64,000 nucleotides of DNA from Haliscomenobacter sp041740695 (lineage in GTDB: Bacteria > Bacteroidota > Bacteroidia > Chitinophagales > Saprospiraceae): the NCBI RefSeq assembly GCF_041740695.1, contig NZ_JBGSLK010000135.1, forward strand, positions 1 through 64,000, written 5' to 3'. Every line of letters starts with the position of its first letter. Positions within the stretch are counted from its first letter, which is position 1. The position numbers were made by a program, and so were the translations under genes. Of the stretch, positions 51,932-60,721 are shown one piece after another. The notes beneath the pieces are model-generated. The model was not told where the DNA came from and made no database searches. It worked only from the letters and a program-made list of their open reading frames with translations.

Positions 51932-52065
51932 AAAAAGGTTGAGAAGGTTGAGGGAGGTTGAGAAGGTTTAGGCTACCGCGAGCGGCTTAGACAAGGAGAC
52001 ATTGTCAAAATCGCTCGCGGTAGCCTAAACCTCCCTCAACCATCTCAACCTCCTCAACCTTTTTT
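51932..52065. repeat. Palindromic repeat family A, copy A4
   Basis: The longest and best copy: arms of GGTTGAGAA/GGTTGAGGG/GGTTTAGG units (51932-51984 and 52012-52065), core GGCTACCGCGAGCGG, loop CTTAGACAAGGAGACATTGT. The right arm ends in CCTTTTTT and runs directly into the -7 box of the next gene. Confidence 0.9.
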
Positions 52066-52067
52066 AA

Positions 52068-52075
52068 TATCTTTG
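52068..52075 (+). promoter_or_regulatory. -7 box of the DUF6909-like gene, abutting repeat A4
   Basis: TATCTTTG matches TAnnTTTG, 25 bases before ATG 52100. The position where the -33 element should be lies inside the right arm of repeat A4, so the repeat may tune this promoter. It also rules against a TTG start at 52073. Confidence 0.55.
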
Positions 52076-52099
52076 CAAAAGCCAAACCACAAAGCAACA

Positions 52100-53815
52100 A
52101 TGGAGCCATTATCCCACCGTACCCGCGCCCAGGAATCCCGCGCCGCCGTTCAACGTTTGTACATCGCCATGCGCCATTTGTTTATTCGCGGCAGTTACAA
52201 GCCACTCGGATTATCGGGCGATGCCATGATTGAAGCCCTCAAAACCCTGGAACCTGAGATTTACGGTGCGATCAATGACCCGGAACGGGTCGAGCTCAGT
52301 GGATTACTTTACGTGTTTCAGCGCCTGCCCCGAGGCATCGAAGAATGCCGCTACGTGCGCCTGATCACGCGCGAAGGCTACGAAGATTCCGGCTTTTCTC
52401 CATTGATCCCTCCCCGCCGCAAACGCAATTGTTACCGCATTGACGCTGAACAGATGTTTGTGGAAATGACCCGCGGCCGCAGCGACATCTACGATATCAT
52501 GACCCACCTGACCTTCATGTACATCGAAGCGGAAAAAATTCGGCGCAACAGCGAGGATCACAAAGACCGCAAGCGCCGGGAATGGGCCATGCTGGAAGCC
52601 TTAGTGGAAAAAGAAATCAACGGCGAAGCCCTCGACGAAGAAGTGGCTTATACCTACCTTAGTGTGCTCCTGGGGCGCACTTACCAGGAGACCCACGAAG
52701 CTGCCCGCAAGTTTGCTGCTGACTCGAATGCCAATAGCCTTTTTCACGTCACTTATTGGTTGGGTCGCTTAGCTTCGGAAGAACAATGGGAGAATGAAGA
52801 TCGCGAGATCAGTTTTTCGGCAGCATTGCGGGAAAAAATTGGTCACCATGTACTCGGCGAAATTTGGGCAGCCAACATCAAGAATTTTCTTCACGACAAC
52901 GACCTCGAAAATCGCCCCCTCCACATCATCAGCGCCAATATGCATAGCGTGATGAACTGCCTGTACGCCCCCGCCGCCCTGAAAGGCATGAGCAACGCCA
53001 CCAAGATTGAAGACATGGCGCGGGAGCTCAGCGTGGAAAGCAACGCCGACTTGCGCAAAAAGGTGCGCAAGCTGGCCCTGCAAAATGGCATGTACGAACT
53101 GGACGACCACAGTGGGACCAACATTCCAGCGCAAATTTTTGACCTTTGCAAAATTGACCCCAGCACATTGTCCTCCGAAATTACCTGGGACAATGACTAC
53201 GTGCAGCAGGAAAAACCTATTCTCTTTGTGATGGATTACGCCTTTGGCGAACAAGCTTTTGAGACTTTTGACGAGCTATTCAAACCTTACGAAAATGAAG
53301 GTGGACGACTCGTTTTGCCGGTAAAATCTATTGGCATCATGGGCAAAGCTGGCATTTTAGAGGGTGGAAAAGGGGACCTGATGGTACCTACTGCCCATGT
53401 ATTTGAAGGAACCGCAGACAATTATCCGATCGATAACGATTTGAACCCTGCGGACTTTGCAGGCCAGGGACTACAAGTATTTGCTGGGCCGATGATCACT
53501 GTATTGGGCACCAGTTTGCAAAACAAAGACATCCTACATTATTTCCTGAAATCTTCCTGGAAGGCCATTGGTCTGGAAATGGAAGGCGCACATTACCAAA
53601 AAGCCATTCAGGCGCATGCTCGAATCCGCAACAACATTCCAACCGGGGTGGTGCTTCGTTATGCCTATTACGCTTCGGATAACCCACTGGAAACAGGTAG
53701 TACGCTAGCATCAGGCAGTCTGGGCCTGGATGGCGTAAAACCCACTTATTTGATTTCGATTAAGTTATTGAATAAAATTGTGGGGGGAGTAAAAAAATCA
53801 AAAGACAAAAAATGA
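52100..53815 (+). CDS. DUF6909-like protein with nucleoside-phosphorylase-like C-terminal domain
   Basis: 571 residues from ATG 52100. The N-terminal half (about 1-340) is helical and charged, no known motif. The C-terminal half (about 380-560) has GGRLVLPVKSIGIMGKAGIL, GQGLQVFAGPMITVLGTS and IGLEMEGAHYQKAI, the last like the VEMEGA active-site motif of purine phosphorylases and nucleosidases. The stop overlaps the mqo start in an ATGA, so the pair is translationally coupled. A nucleoside-processing or sensing role is inferred from the motif only. Confidence 0.7.
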   Translation: MEPLSHRTRAQESRAAVQRLYIAMRHLFIRGSYKPLGLSGDAMIEALKTLEPEIYGAINDPERVELSGLLYVFQRLPRGIEECRYVRLITREGYEDSGFSPLIPPRRKRNCYRIDAEQMFVEMTRGRSDIYDIMTHLTFMYIEAEKIRRNSEDHKDRKRREWAMLEALVEKEINGEALDEEVAYTYLSVLLGRTYQETHEAARKFAADSNANSLFHVTYWLGRLASEEQWENEDREISFSAALREKIGHHVLGEIWAANIKNFLHDNDLENRPLHIISANMHSVMNCLYAPAALKGMSNATKIEDMARELSVESNADLRKKVRKLALQNGMYELDDHSGTNIPAQIFDLCKIDPSTLSSEITWDNDYVQQEKPILFVMDYAFGEQAFETFDELFKPYENEGGRLVLPVKSIGIMGKAGILEGGKGDLMVPTAHVFEGTADNYPIDNDLNPADFAGQGLQVFAGPMITVLGTSLQNKDILHYFLKSSWKAIGLEMEGAHYQKAIQAHARIRNNIPTGVVLRYAYYASDNPLETGSTLASGSLGLDGVKPTYLISIKLLNKIVGGVKKSKDKK

Positions 53816-55305
53816 TCAATCCCGAAAATCAACCCAAACACATCATACTCATCGGCGCAGGCATCATGAGCGCCACCCTGGGCGTACTGCTGAAAGAACT
53901 CAACCCCCACTACCGCATCAGCATCTACGAACGCCTGGATCAAATTGCCGCTGAAAGTTCCGACGCCTGGAACAACGCGGGTACTGGGCACTCCGCTTTT
54001 TGTGAACTCAATTATACACCCGAAACCGAAACCGGAGGAGTCGACATCAAAAAAGCCGTCAAAATTGCCAGCTCTTTTGAAATTTCTAAAGCCTTTTGGG
54101 CCTATCTCGTCAAAGCCGGATACTTCGCCAATCCCGAAGCGTTCATCAACAATATTCCCCACATCAGTTTTGTATGGGGTGAAAAAAATGTAGCTTTTTT
54201 GAAAGCCCGTTTTGAAGCGCTGGTTGCTCACCCCCTGTTTAGAGGAATGGAATACAGCGAAGATCGGGAGGCCTTGAATACCTGGATGCCCCTGGTCATG
54301 CATGGCCGAGACCCCCAGGAAAAAGTGGCAGCTACCAAAGTGGACATTGGGACTGACATCAATTTTGGCAACCTGGCTCGGGTCTTGTTCCAACACCTCT
54401 GCTCCTTGCCCCGCGTGGAAATGCACTTGATGCACGAAGTGCGTGACTTGAAAAAACAGGAAGATGGCCAATGGAAGCTGAATGTCAAAAATTTGCTCAG
54501 TAAAGAGAACAACAAAGTCACCGCTGACTTTGTGTTCATCGGTGCAGGCGGCGGTGCTTTGCCCCTCCTGGAAAAATCCGACATTGAAGAAGGGCGTGGC
54601 TATGGGGGATTCCCGGTCAGTGGCCAATGGTTGGTTTGCAACAATGAGGAGGTTATTCAACAGCACAACGTCAAGGTATATGGCAAAGCCTCGGTGGGTG
54701 CGCCGCCCATGTCGGTGCCCCATTTGGACACCCGCTTGATTGATGGGAAAAAAGCGCTGTTGTTTGGCCCTTTTGCGGGTTTTTCCACCAAATTTCTCAA
54801 AAACGGCTCATTTTTTGATCTTCCTTTATCGATCGAGCTCGACAACATCATTCCCATGCTGAGTGCAGGTTGGCACAATTTATCGCTGACGCGTTACTTG
54901 ATTCAGCAGGCCACTTTGTCGCACGAGGATAGGGTAGAGGCGCTGCGGGAGTATTTCCCTGCGGCCCAGTCAGAAGATTGGGAATTGGCCATTGCAGGCC
55001 AGCGGGTGCAAGTCATCAAAAAAGATGAAGAGGAGGGAGGTGTTCTCGAATTTGGCACTGAAATCATCCATGCTGCCGATGGCAGTATTGCAGCTTTGTT
55101 GGGCGCTTCACCGGGCGCTTCTACTTCGGTTGCCATCATGCTGGAGCTGTTGGAAAAGTGTTTCCCCGCAGAAATGCAATCCAAGGGCTGGAAGAAAAAG
55201 CTGAAGCAGATAATTCCCCTTTACACCAAACCCTTTAAAGGCAAGGAAAAAGAGTGGTTGGATTGGCGACGCTACAACAATGGTGTACTGCATTTGAGCG
55301 ACTAA
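53812..55305 (+). CDS. mqo: Malate:quinone oxidoreductase
   Basis: 497 residues. FAD-binding start HIILIGAGIMSATLGVLLKE, then the family signature SSDAWNNAGTGHSAFCELNY (about 47-66) and later GAGGGALPLLEKSDI and LLGASPGASTSVAIMLELLE. Oxidises malate to oxaloacetate at the membrane and passes electrons to quinone in the TCA cycle. Starts 4 bases inside the preceding gene; ends overlapping the convergent permease gene by 4 bases. Confidence 0.95.
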   Translation: MINPENQPKHIILIGAGIMSATLGVLLKELNPHYRISIYERLDQIAAESSDAWNNAGTGHSAFCELNYTPETETGGVDIKKAVKIASSFEISKAFWAYLVKAGYFANPEAFINNIPHISFVWGEKNVAFLKARFEALVAHPLFRGMEYSEDREALNTWMPLVMHGRDPQEKVAATKVDIGTDINFGNLARVLFQHLCSLPRVEMHLMHEVRDLKKQEDGQWKLNVKNLLSKENNKVTADFVFIGAGGGALPLLEKSDIEEGRGYGGFPVSGQWLVCNNEEVIQQHNVKVYGKASVGAPPMSVPHLDTRLIDGKKALLFGPFAGFSTKFLKNGSFFDLPLSIELDNIIPMLSAGWHNLSLTRYLIQQATLSHEDRVEALREYFPAAQSEDWELAIAGQRVQVIKKDEEEGGVLEFGTEIIHAADGSIAALLGASPGASTSVAIMLELLEKCFPAEMQSKGWKKKLKQIIPLYTKPFKGKEKEWLDWRRYNNGVLHLSD

Positions 55306-56684
55306 GGCCGAACTTCCTGTTTTTTGACCTCCACGGCCGTTTTGGGGTAAAACCACTGGCTCATTTTTTTACCCCAAAAAAAGGTCAAAGCCCCGACGGC
55401 TAAATTGGCAACGCCGAGCAAGCTTTCCAGGGGTTTGTCGATCAGCAAAAACACTAGCATCCAGAGGCTGATGGCCAAAAAAATCAGTTGCAACCAGGGA
55501 AAAACCGGACTGCGATAGCCCTTCAAATGAGGATATTTATAGCGCAAAATGAATACCCCGGCAATGGTCAAAGTATTGAACAACTGCAAAATAAAACCAC
55601 TGTACAACAACAGCTGCTCAAAAGTACCCGTCATGATCAAGCCCAGGCTGATGATGGCCTGAAACCAGATGGCACGCACGGGAATGCCATTCTTATTTTG
55701 GGTCCGAAAAAATTTCCAGTTGTCGTGATCCTGCGCCATTGAGCTGGTGATCCGTGGCCCTACCCACACCATGGCACTTAAGCTGGAAGCCAGGAGCAGC
55801 GCAATGATGACACTGAACCAGTTGCCAATGGTTGGCCCAAACATCGACTCAGCGGCCAAATGCCCAACCTCTACTCTTTGCATCAAAACCTCCAGCGGTA
55901 CTTGCCTCAAAAACGACAATTGCAACAGCACATACAACACACTCACTACCGCTGCCCCGCCAATCAAGGCACGGGGTAAATTTTTAACCGGATTGCGGAT
56001 TTCCTCGACAATGTATGCAGCAGCATTCCAGCCTGAATAGGAATAGTTGATAAAAACCAGGGCTACAGCAAAAGCAGTAGAACTCCATTTCCAGGGCTCG
56101 GCGGATACCGATTGCCAGGAATCCTTAGCAGCCGGGGGCAAATACCAACCCGCTACAATCAGTAAAACGATAAGGAGCACTTTGAGAATGGTCAAGCCAT
56201 TTTGGATCAAGCTACTCTGTCGAATGCTGAACGAATGCACCAGGGTTAAAACCAGAATGGAAGCAAAGGCGATTAGTGTAGGATCTTGATTGATAAACGG
56301 AGTCATGTAAAACCCCATGGCCATGGCCGTGAGGGCAATGGAGGCCCCAAAACCCACCGTTACTGAAATCCAACCGGAGAGATAACCCAAAAAGGGGTGA
56401 TAAAGGGTGCTAAGGTAATGATACTCGCCACCAGAACGTCGCAGATGGGTACCCAATTCAGCGTAAGCAAAGGCCCCCAACAATGCATTCAATCCACCCA
56501 CTGCCCATAGGGCCAGAATCGCGTAGCGATTTTGTACAATCTCCACCTGAAAACCCAAGCTGGTGAACACACCCGTTCCCACCATATTGGCTACAACCAC
56601 AGCAGCGGCACTGCCCCAGCCAATTTTTTGCGGTTTCGTCATTGTATTGATGCTCACGTTCATGGGTTTTCCAATAGTATGCAT
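55302..56684 (-). CDS. APC family amino acid permease
   Basis: 460 residues with about 12-14 membrane segments. Starts near KIGWGSAAAVVVANMVGTGV, the glycine-rich first helix that holds substrate in the amino acid-polyamine-organocation family. Alternative starts at 56663 (MNVSINT) and 56642 (MTKPQKIGW) are in frame; the last gives the most usual N-terminus. Substrate not deducible. The 5' end is five bases from a 162-bp palindrome. Confidence 0.88.
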   Translation of the reverse strand: MHTIGKPMNVSINTMTKPQKIGWGSAAAVVVANMVGTGVFTSLGFQVEIVQNRYAILALWAVGGLNALLGAFAYAELGTHLRRSGGEYHYLSTLYHPFLGYLSGWISVTVGFGASIALTAMAMGFYMTPFINQDPTLIAFASILVLTLVHSFSIRQSSLIQNGLTILKVLLIVLLIVAGWYLPPAAKDSWQSVSAEPWKWSSTAFAVALVFINYSYSGWNAAAYIVEEIRNPVKNLPRALIGGAAVVSVLYVLLQLSFLRQVPLEVLMQRVEVGHLAAESMFGPTIGNWFSVIIALLLASSLSAMVWVGPRITSSMAQDHDNWKFFRTQNKNGIPVRAIWFQAIISLGLIMTGTFEQLLLYSGFILQLFNTLTIAGVFILRYKYPHLKGYRSPVFPWLQLIFLAISLWMLVFLLIDKPLESLLGVANLAVGALTFFWGKKMSQWFYPKTAVEVKKQEVRP

Positions 56685-56688
56685 TGCT

Positions 56689-56850
56689 TAAGTGGAGGAA
56701 CAGTGCTAATCGACATTTTCAACTTGATCTTTTGCATTTCATCTTCCTTATTTTTTCATTACAATGCGCTGCATTGCGCTTCAAAAATAAGTCGCTGAAA
56801 TGCAAAATCTCTGCGTTGAACTCTGTCGATTAACACTGTTCCTCCACTTA
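56689..56850. repeat. 162-bp palindrome with 26-bp terminal inverted repeats
   Basis: TAAGTGGAGGAACAGTGCTA (start of 56689-56714) is mirrored at 56825-56850, with 25 of 26 positions matching. Inner segments (CTTTTGCATTTCA / GAAATGCAAAATC) also pair, so the whole unit can fold into one hairpin. No coding capacity. It lies directly at the 5' end of the permease gene. Confidence 0.85.
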
Positions 56851-56949
56851 CCCCAACTGGGGCTAGGTATAAAATAACAAAACTAGTCCTTTTGGTGAGG
56901 ATCAAAAGAAGAATAACATTTTCTTAAGATATGGAGGTCGTGAAGCTTA

Positions 56950-57894
56950 CTAACCAAGGTTAGCAATCTTGATTAAAAATAGCACATAAATAAAAAGAAA
57001 CAGGACTCCTTCCCGGGGAGAGATACGTTTGTCTTGAGTAAGCAAGTAAAAAAACAGGCCACTGCCAAGCATTACGGGAAGTGAAAATGCCAATAGCTCG
57101 GTAGGAACATGAATGGGGCCTACCCAGGAAGCCACTGCAGGAATGATCAAGGTATTAAAAATACAGGAACCCAACACATTGCCAATGGCCATTTCGGCAT
57201 TGCCGCGGCGGATCGCCGAAATATTGACCGCTAACTCGGGTAGGGTAGTCCCAATCGACAAAACCGTGAGCGCAATTACAGAAGGTGGTATTTGTAGCCC
57301 TTCGGCAATGGCACTGATGGAGGAAACGGTATAATTGGCGCCAATATAGATTCCCACGCCCGACCCGAGCAGAATCAAAATGGCTTTGGTTGGAAAAACA
57401 GTCTTGAGCTCTGCTTGTCGAATTTCCTCGCTCGCATTGATTTTTTCCTCCGGTTTTATCAGATAGATACTGTATGAAATAAACGCAAAAAGCCCAATCA
57501 AAGCTTCCAACCATTTGATTTCACCATCGTAAACGATCATTGTAAGGAGAAAAAATGATCCCAGCAAATAATGCAAATGCACAAAGATGTAACCGTGGGA
57601 GAGCAAAATATCCTTGCGGTTGAGGTAAGCTACAATGCCCGTGATGAGCAAAATATTGGAAATATTGGCCCCCATGATGTTGCCAGGCAGGATTTCTGAA
57701 ACGCCCTTGGCTACTGAAATGGTGCCAGAAACCAACTCAGGCAGAGAAGTGCCGATGCCTACAATAAAAACGCCAATGATAAAAGCAGGCAATTCAAAAT
57801 ACAACCCAATCTCTTCGGCAGCAGTTGTGAAATAACGGGCCGCCAACAAGAGTCCGCTCAGGGCGGCGGCAAAAATCAAAAATTGCAGAAGCAT
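56950..57894 (-). CDS. Sodium/calcium exchanger family protein (CaCA)
   Basis: 314 residues, ten membrane segments in two inverted halves. Both alpha repeats are present: GIGTSLPELVSG...GNIMGANISNILLI (about 46-90) and SIGTTLPELAVN...GNVLGSCIFNTLII (about 213-255). Exchanges Na+ for Ca2+ across the inner membrane. Transcribed away from palindrome P3, which begins 34 bases upstream. Confidence 0.93.
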   Translation of the reverse strand: MLLQFLIFAAALSGLLLAARYFTTAAEEIGLYFELPAFIIGVFIVGIGTSLPELVSGTISVAKGVSEILPGNIMGANISNILLITGIVAYLNRKDILLSHGYIFVHLHYLLGSFFLLTMIVYDGEIKWLEALIGLFAFISYSIYLIKPEEKINASEEIRQAELKTVFPTKAILILLGSGVGIYIGANYTVSSISAIAEGLQIPPSVIALTVLSIGTTLPELAVNISAIRRGNAEMAIGNVLGSCIFNTLIIPAVASWVGPIHVPTELLAFSLPVMLGSGLFFYLLTQDKRISPREGVLFLFIYVLFLIKIANLG

Positions 57895-57928
57895 AGTCAG
57901 TCAAATTTTGCCAAATATATACAGCTAT

Positions 57929-58048
57929 GGGGCGAAAAAAAAATAAGTGCTCATTTTGCTAAAGGATTAGATAATTAAACGGTTCATTTCCAGTGTCTTG
58001 TCTAATCCTTTGGCTCAAGAAAAATGAGCATTTATTTTTGCCCCACTA
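57929..58048 (-). repeat. 120-bp palindromic element, copy P3 (reversed), abutting a stop codon
   Basis: Same element as P1 and P2 in reverse. Its TAGTAG end touches the mutarotase gene: the stop TAG (58049-58051 on the minus strand) is part of the conserved TAGTAGTGGGGC end, so the element appears to provide that stop. Confidence 0.9.
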
Positions 58049-58387
58049 CTATTGCTGCTTCAAATCAAAAATTTTATCCATCACCAGCCACTTCTCCCCC
58101 GGTTTTGCCGTGGGTAGCGCCTGCTGGTACTTCCACATCAAGGTCTCCCATTCCTGAACTTTGGAAATGGCGGCATCTATTGCGGCTTTTTGTGCAAAGG
58201 TGAAGGCATCCGTTGCTTCCAAAATCATGAAGAGCCGATTCTCGATCCGATATATTTCCAGATCGGTCACTCCGGCATCCACGATGCTGGCTTTGATCTC
58301 TGGCCAAATCTTTTCGTGGTATTTTTCGTATTCGGCGATGAGCGCTGGATCGTCTATGAGATCCAGCGCCAAGCAAAATCTTTGCAC
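58049..58387 (-). CDS. L-rhamnose/L-fucose mutarotase-like protein
   Basis: 112 residues from a GTG start (58387) giving MQRFCLALDLIDDPALIAEY, the family N-terminus; no ATG fits. RhaM/FucU-type mutarotases convert between anomers. The His/Tyr pair expected in the active site appears in KYHEKIWPEI, and EWETLMWKYQQALP closes the motif set. Gene order with fucP and a fucose-type dehydrogenase supports L-fucose. Ends exactly at palindrome P3. Confidence 0.85.
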   Translation of the reverse strand: MQRFCLALDLIDDPALIAEYEKYHEKIWPEIKASIVDAGVTDLEIYRIENRLFMILEATDAFTFAQKAAIDAAISKVQEWETLMWKYQQALPTAKPGEKWLVMDKIFDLKQQ

Positions 58388-58400
58388 GTTTATAAAGTTA

Positions 58401-58499
58401 TGAGTGATGAATTATGAATGATGAATTGGCTGCCGCAGCGACACGGAGAATGCCACTGCGACAGCCAATTCATCATTTATCATTCATAATTCATCATTG
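58401..58499. repeat. Hairpin repeat with ATGAATTATGAAT-type arms and family A-like core
   Basis: Left arm TGATGAATTATGAATGATGA, core GGCTGCCGCAGCG ... CACTGCGACAGCC, right arm CCAATTCATCATTTATCATT and on. The core is close to family A (GCCGCAGCG) but the arm unit is different. The fucP stop codon (58494-58496) lies inside the right arm. Confidence 0.8.
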
Positions 58500-59741
58500 G
58501 TTTACAATTTTATAGCCTCTGGCTCCATACCAGGCCACCACCAACAAGCAAAGCAAGGGAACAATATAGGCCAGTTTAATGGTAGATTGATCAGAGATCC
58601 AACCCATGAGTAAAGGCGCAAAGGCACCACCAACGATGGACATCACCACCAAGGATGACCCCAATTCGGTATCTTCCTTCAAGTCTTGAATGGCCAATGA
58701 AAAGATGGTTGGAAACATGATCGACTCAAAAAATGGCACCAAAATAATCGCCCACACGGCAATGGTTGAACCACTGAACATGGCTACTCCCAACAATCCA
58801 GCCGCAGCCAATGAATAAATGAACAACAAACGATTGGGAGCAATAAAACGCGTCAGTACGGTACCAAAAAAGCGCCCCACCATAAAACCCAGCATGGCCA
58901 TACTCAGCCAAAAAGCCGCTTCCTTCTCCGGAATATCGCTGGAAAACTTGGCAAACCGGATGAAAAAACTGGTTACACAAACCTGCGCGGCTACGCAGAA
59001 AAACTGGGCAATCACCCCATTGCGCAAGTGAGGATGGCGCAAGGCGTGGAGCAAATTGCGCTTTTCCTGGGTACCCGATTCTTTTATCCCTGGTTCTGGT
59101 GTACGAATGAAGACAAACAAGACGGCTACCAACAGAACCACCAAGCCAATGATCAGATAGGGAATCCGCACGGTATTGGCCTCACTTTGCATGTAAGCAT
59201 TGAGTTGCTCGACCGACATGGCGCTTTGTTCACTTTGAGAGAGTTCAATCCCACTCAAAATGAACTGCCCACCCAGAATGGGCGCTACAAAAGCACCCAA
59301 ACCATTGAAAGATTGGCTGAGGTTCAAGCGGGTTGTTGCACCTTCGGGTTTGCCCAGTAGGGTGACGTAAGGATTGGCTACCGTTTCCAAAAAGGTACAC
59401 CCCGACGCGATGATGAACAGCGCGCCCAAAAAGAAGATGTACATCCGGGAATTGGCCGCTGGGATAAATAAAAAGGCGCCAATCGCGTACAGCACCAAAC
59501 CAATGATGATGCCACGTCGGAAGCCATATTTTTTCATCACGATCCCGGCCGGAATGGCCATGATGAAATACCCCAAATAAACGGCTGAGTCAATCAATGC
59601 CGACTGCATATCGGTCAGCTGACAAGCTTTTTTCAGGTGGGGAATCAGAATGGGCTCCAGGTTGTGCACGAAGGCCCACAAAAAGAAGAGGCTGGTTACC
59701 AGCACAAAGGATAGGGTGTAAGAGGCGATTTTGTTTGTCAT
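58494..59741 (-). CDS. fucP: L-fucose:H+ symporter FucP-like permease
   Basis: 415 residues from ATG 59741 (MTNKIASYTLSFVLVTSLFF); an in-frame extension of 39 codons is entirely repeat sequence and is rejected. Twelve membrane segments of the MFS type with WAFVHNLEPILIPHLKKACQ (about 21-40), typical of FucP, and FLGALFIIASGCTFLETVAN. Imports L-fucose or a related sugar with protons. Part of the fucose set with the mutarotase, SDR and lactonase. Confidence 0.88.
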   Translation of the reverse strand: MTNKIASYTLSFVLVTSLFFLWAFVHNLEPILIPHLKKACQLTDMQSALIDSAVYLGYFIMAIPAGIVMKKYGFRRGIIIGLVLYAIGAFLFIPAANSRMYIFFLGALFIIASGCTFLETVANPYVTLLGKPEGATTRLNLSQSFNGLGAFVAPILGGQFILSGIELSQSEQSAMSVEQLNAYMQSEANTVRIPYLIIGLVVLLVAVLFVFIRTPEPGIKESGTQEKRNLLHALRHPHLRNGVIAQFFCVAAQVCVTSFFIRFAKFSSDIPEKEAAFWLSMAMLGFMVGRFFGTVLTRFIAPNRLLFIYSLAAAGLLGVAMFSGSTIAVWAIILVPFFESIMFPTIFSLAIQDLKEDTELGSSLVVMSIVGGAFAPLLMGWISDQSTIKLAYIVPLLCLLVVAWYGARGYKIVNQ

Positions 59742-59752
59742 AGCAGAGGAAA

Positions 59753-59855
59753 GAGTGAAAAGTGAAAAGTGAAAAACTAAAAGTGAAAAATGAAAGGCAG
59801 TGCTAGCAAACAAAAGGTGTACCTGCTTTTCACTTTTCACTTTTCGCTTTTCACT
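59753..59855. repeat. Hairpin repeat with GTGAAAAGTGAAAA arms
   Basis: Left arm from AGAGTGAAAAGTGAAAAGTG (59752 on) and right arm CTTTTCACTTTTCACTTTTC (59825-59844) are near-perfect complements built of AAAAGTGA units, around the centre GGCAGTGCTAGCAAACAAAAG. Same arm unit as the repeat at 10777-10868. The next gene's stop codon follows at once. Confidence 0.75.
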
Positions 59856-60628
59856 CAAAGAAGTGCCCGATCCAAATGTACATACCCCCCATCCACATGG
59901 ATCAACTGTCCGGTGGTGTGGCTGGAGCGGGAAGACAAGAGGAATGTGGCCATATCGGCAATTTCTTCCTGGGTTGTCATCCGTTTGCCCAGGGGAATTT
60001 TGTCTTTGATTTTTTCGAGCATGGTTTCGGGATCTTTAAGGGTTTGCAGCCATGACTCGTACAAAGGGGTCATACATTCTGCCACTACAATCGCGTTGAC
60101 CCGGATGCCGTATGGGAGTAATTCCACCGCCCATTCGCGGGTGAGGGCATTGCGGCCACCGTTGGAGGCGGCGTAGGCGGAGGTGTTGCCTTGTCCGGTT
60201 TCCGCAGTTTTGGAGGTGATGTTCAGGATGGGACCTTGCGAGGCTTTGAGGGCGGGCAGGGCGTAATGCGCCATCAGGTAATAATGCACCAGATTTTTGT
60301 GCAGGGAAGCGATGAATGCTTCGTAATTGCCACTTTCCAACCCCACACCATCGTTCACTCCGGCATTGTTGACCAGGCCGTCGATGCGGCCCGTAAGGCG
60401 GAGGGTTTCGGTGACTGCTGCCTGACAAGCAGTGGGATTGGTCAAATCCAGGGCAATTTGGTGGCCTTTGCCGCCTACGGCTTCGAGTGTGGCCAAATTG
60501 TGCTCAGCGCTGCGGCTCACAATGACGGGGATGGCACCCTCGCGCGCGAGGGCATGTACGATGCCCGCACCTATCCCGCGCCCACCGCCGGTGACGATGA
60601 TGACTTTGTCTTGCAGATGTAAGTCCAT
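59855..60628 (-). CDS. SDR oxidoreductase, L-fucose dehydrogenase-like
   Basis: 257 residues, classical SDR: TGGGRGIG (about 13-20), DGLVNNAGVNDG, ITSKTAETGQGN (Ser), YAASNGG with Tyr but Asn in place of the usual Lys at YxxxK (YAASN), so the Lys may be supplied by a shifted position or activity may be altered. C-terminus VDGGYVHLDRAL is characteristic of L-fucose dehydrogenases of the oxidative pathway. It lies between the lactonase and fucP genes on the same strand. Confidence 0.75.
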   Translation of the reverse strand: MDLHLQDKVIIVTGGGRGIGAGIVHALAREGAIPVIVSRSAEHNLATLEAVGGKGHQIALDLTNPTACQAAVTETLRLTGRIDGLVNNAGVNDGVGLESGNYEAFIASLHKNLVHYYLMAHYALPALKASQGPILNITSKTAETGQGNTSAYAASNGGRNALTREWAVELLPYGIRVNAIVVAECMTPLYESWLQTLKDPETMLEKIKDKIPLGKRMTTQEEIADMATFLLSSRSSHTTGQLIHVDGGYVHLDRALL

Positions 60629-60721
60629 TCAGAATCTTGCTTTACGGGTAAAAATAGAATTGATTTGCTGAGAAAGCTAAGGTATTTTTGAAAAAAATGG
60701 AAATAAAAGCAAGAGAATACT

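Noticed and set aside
53746..54723. 325-residue minus-strand frame across the start of mqo
   Set aside because: Antisense to mqo, which has full family motifs; the frame is a codon-bias artefact.
56532..56798. 88-residue plus-strand frame across the 162-bp palindrome
   Set aside because: It spans the antisense start of the permease gene and the palindrome; composition is not protein-like.
59742..59858. 39-codon N-terminal extension of FucP
   Set aside because: It translates the simple-repeat hairpin arm (SEKRKVKSEK...FHFSLLVFHFSLF), while ATG 59741 gives a normal FucP start.
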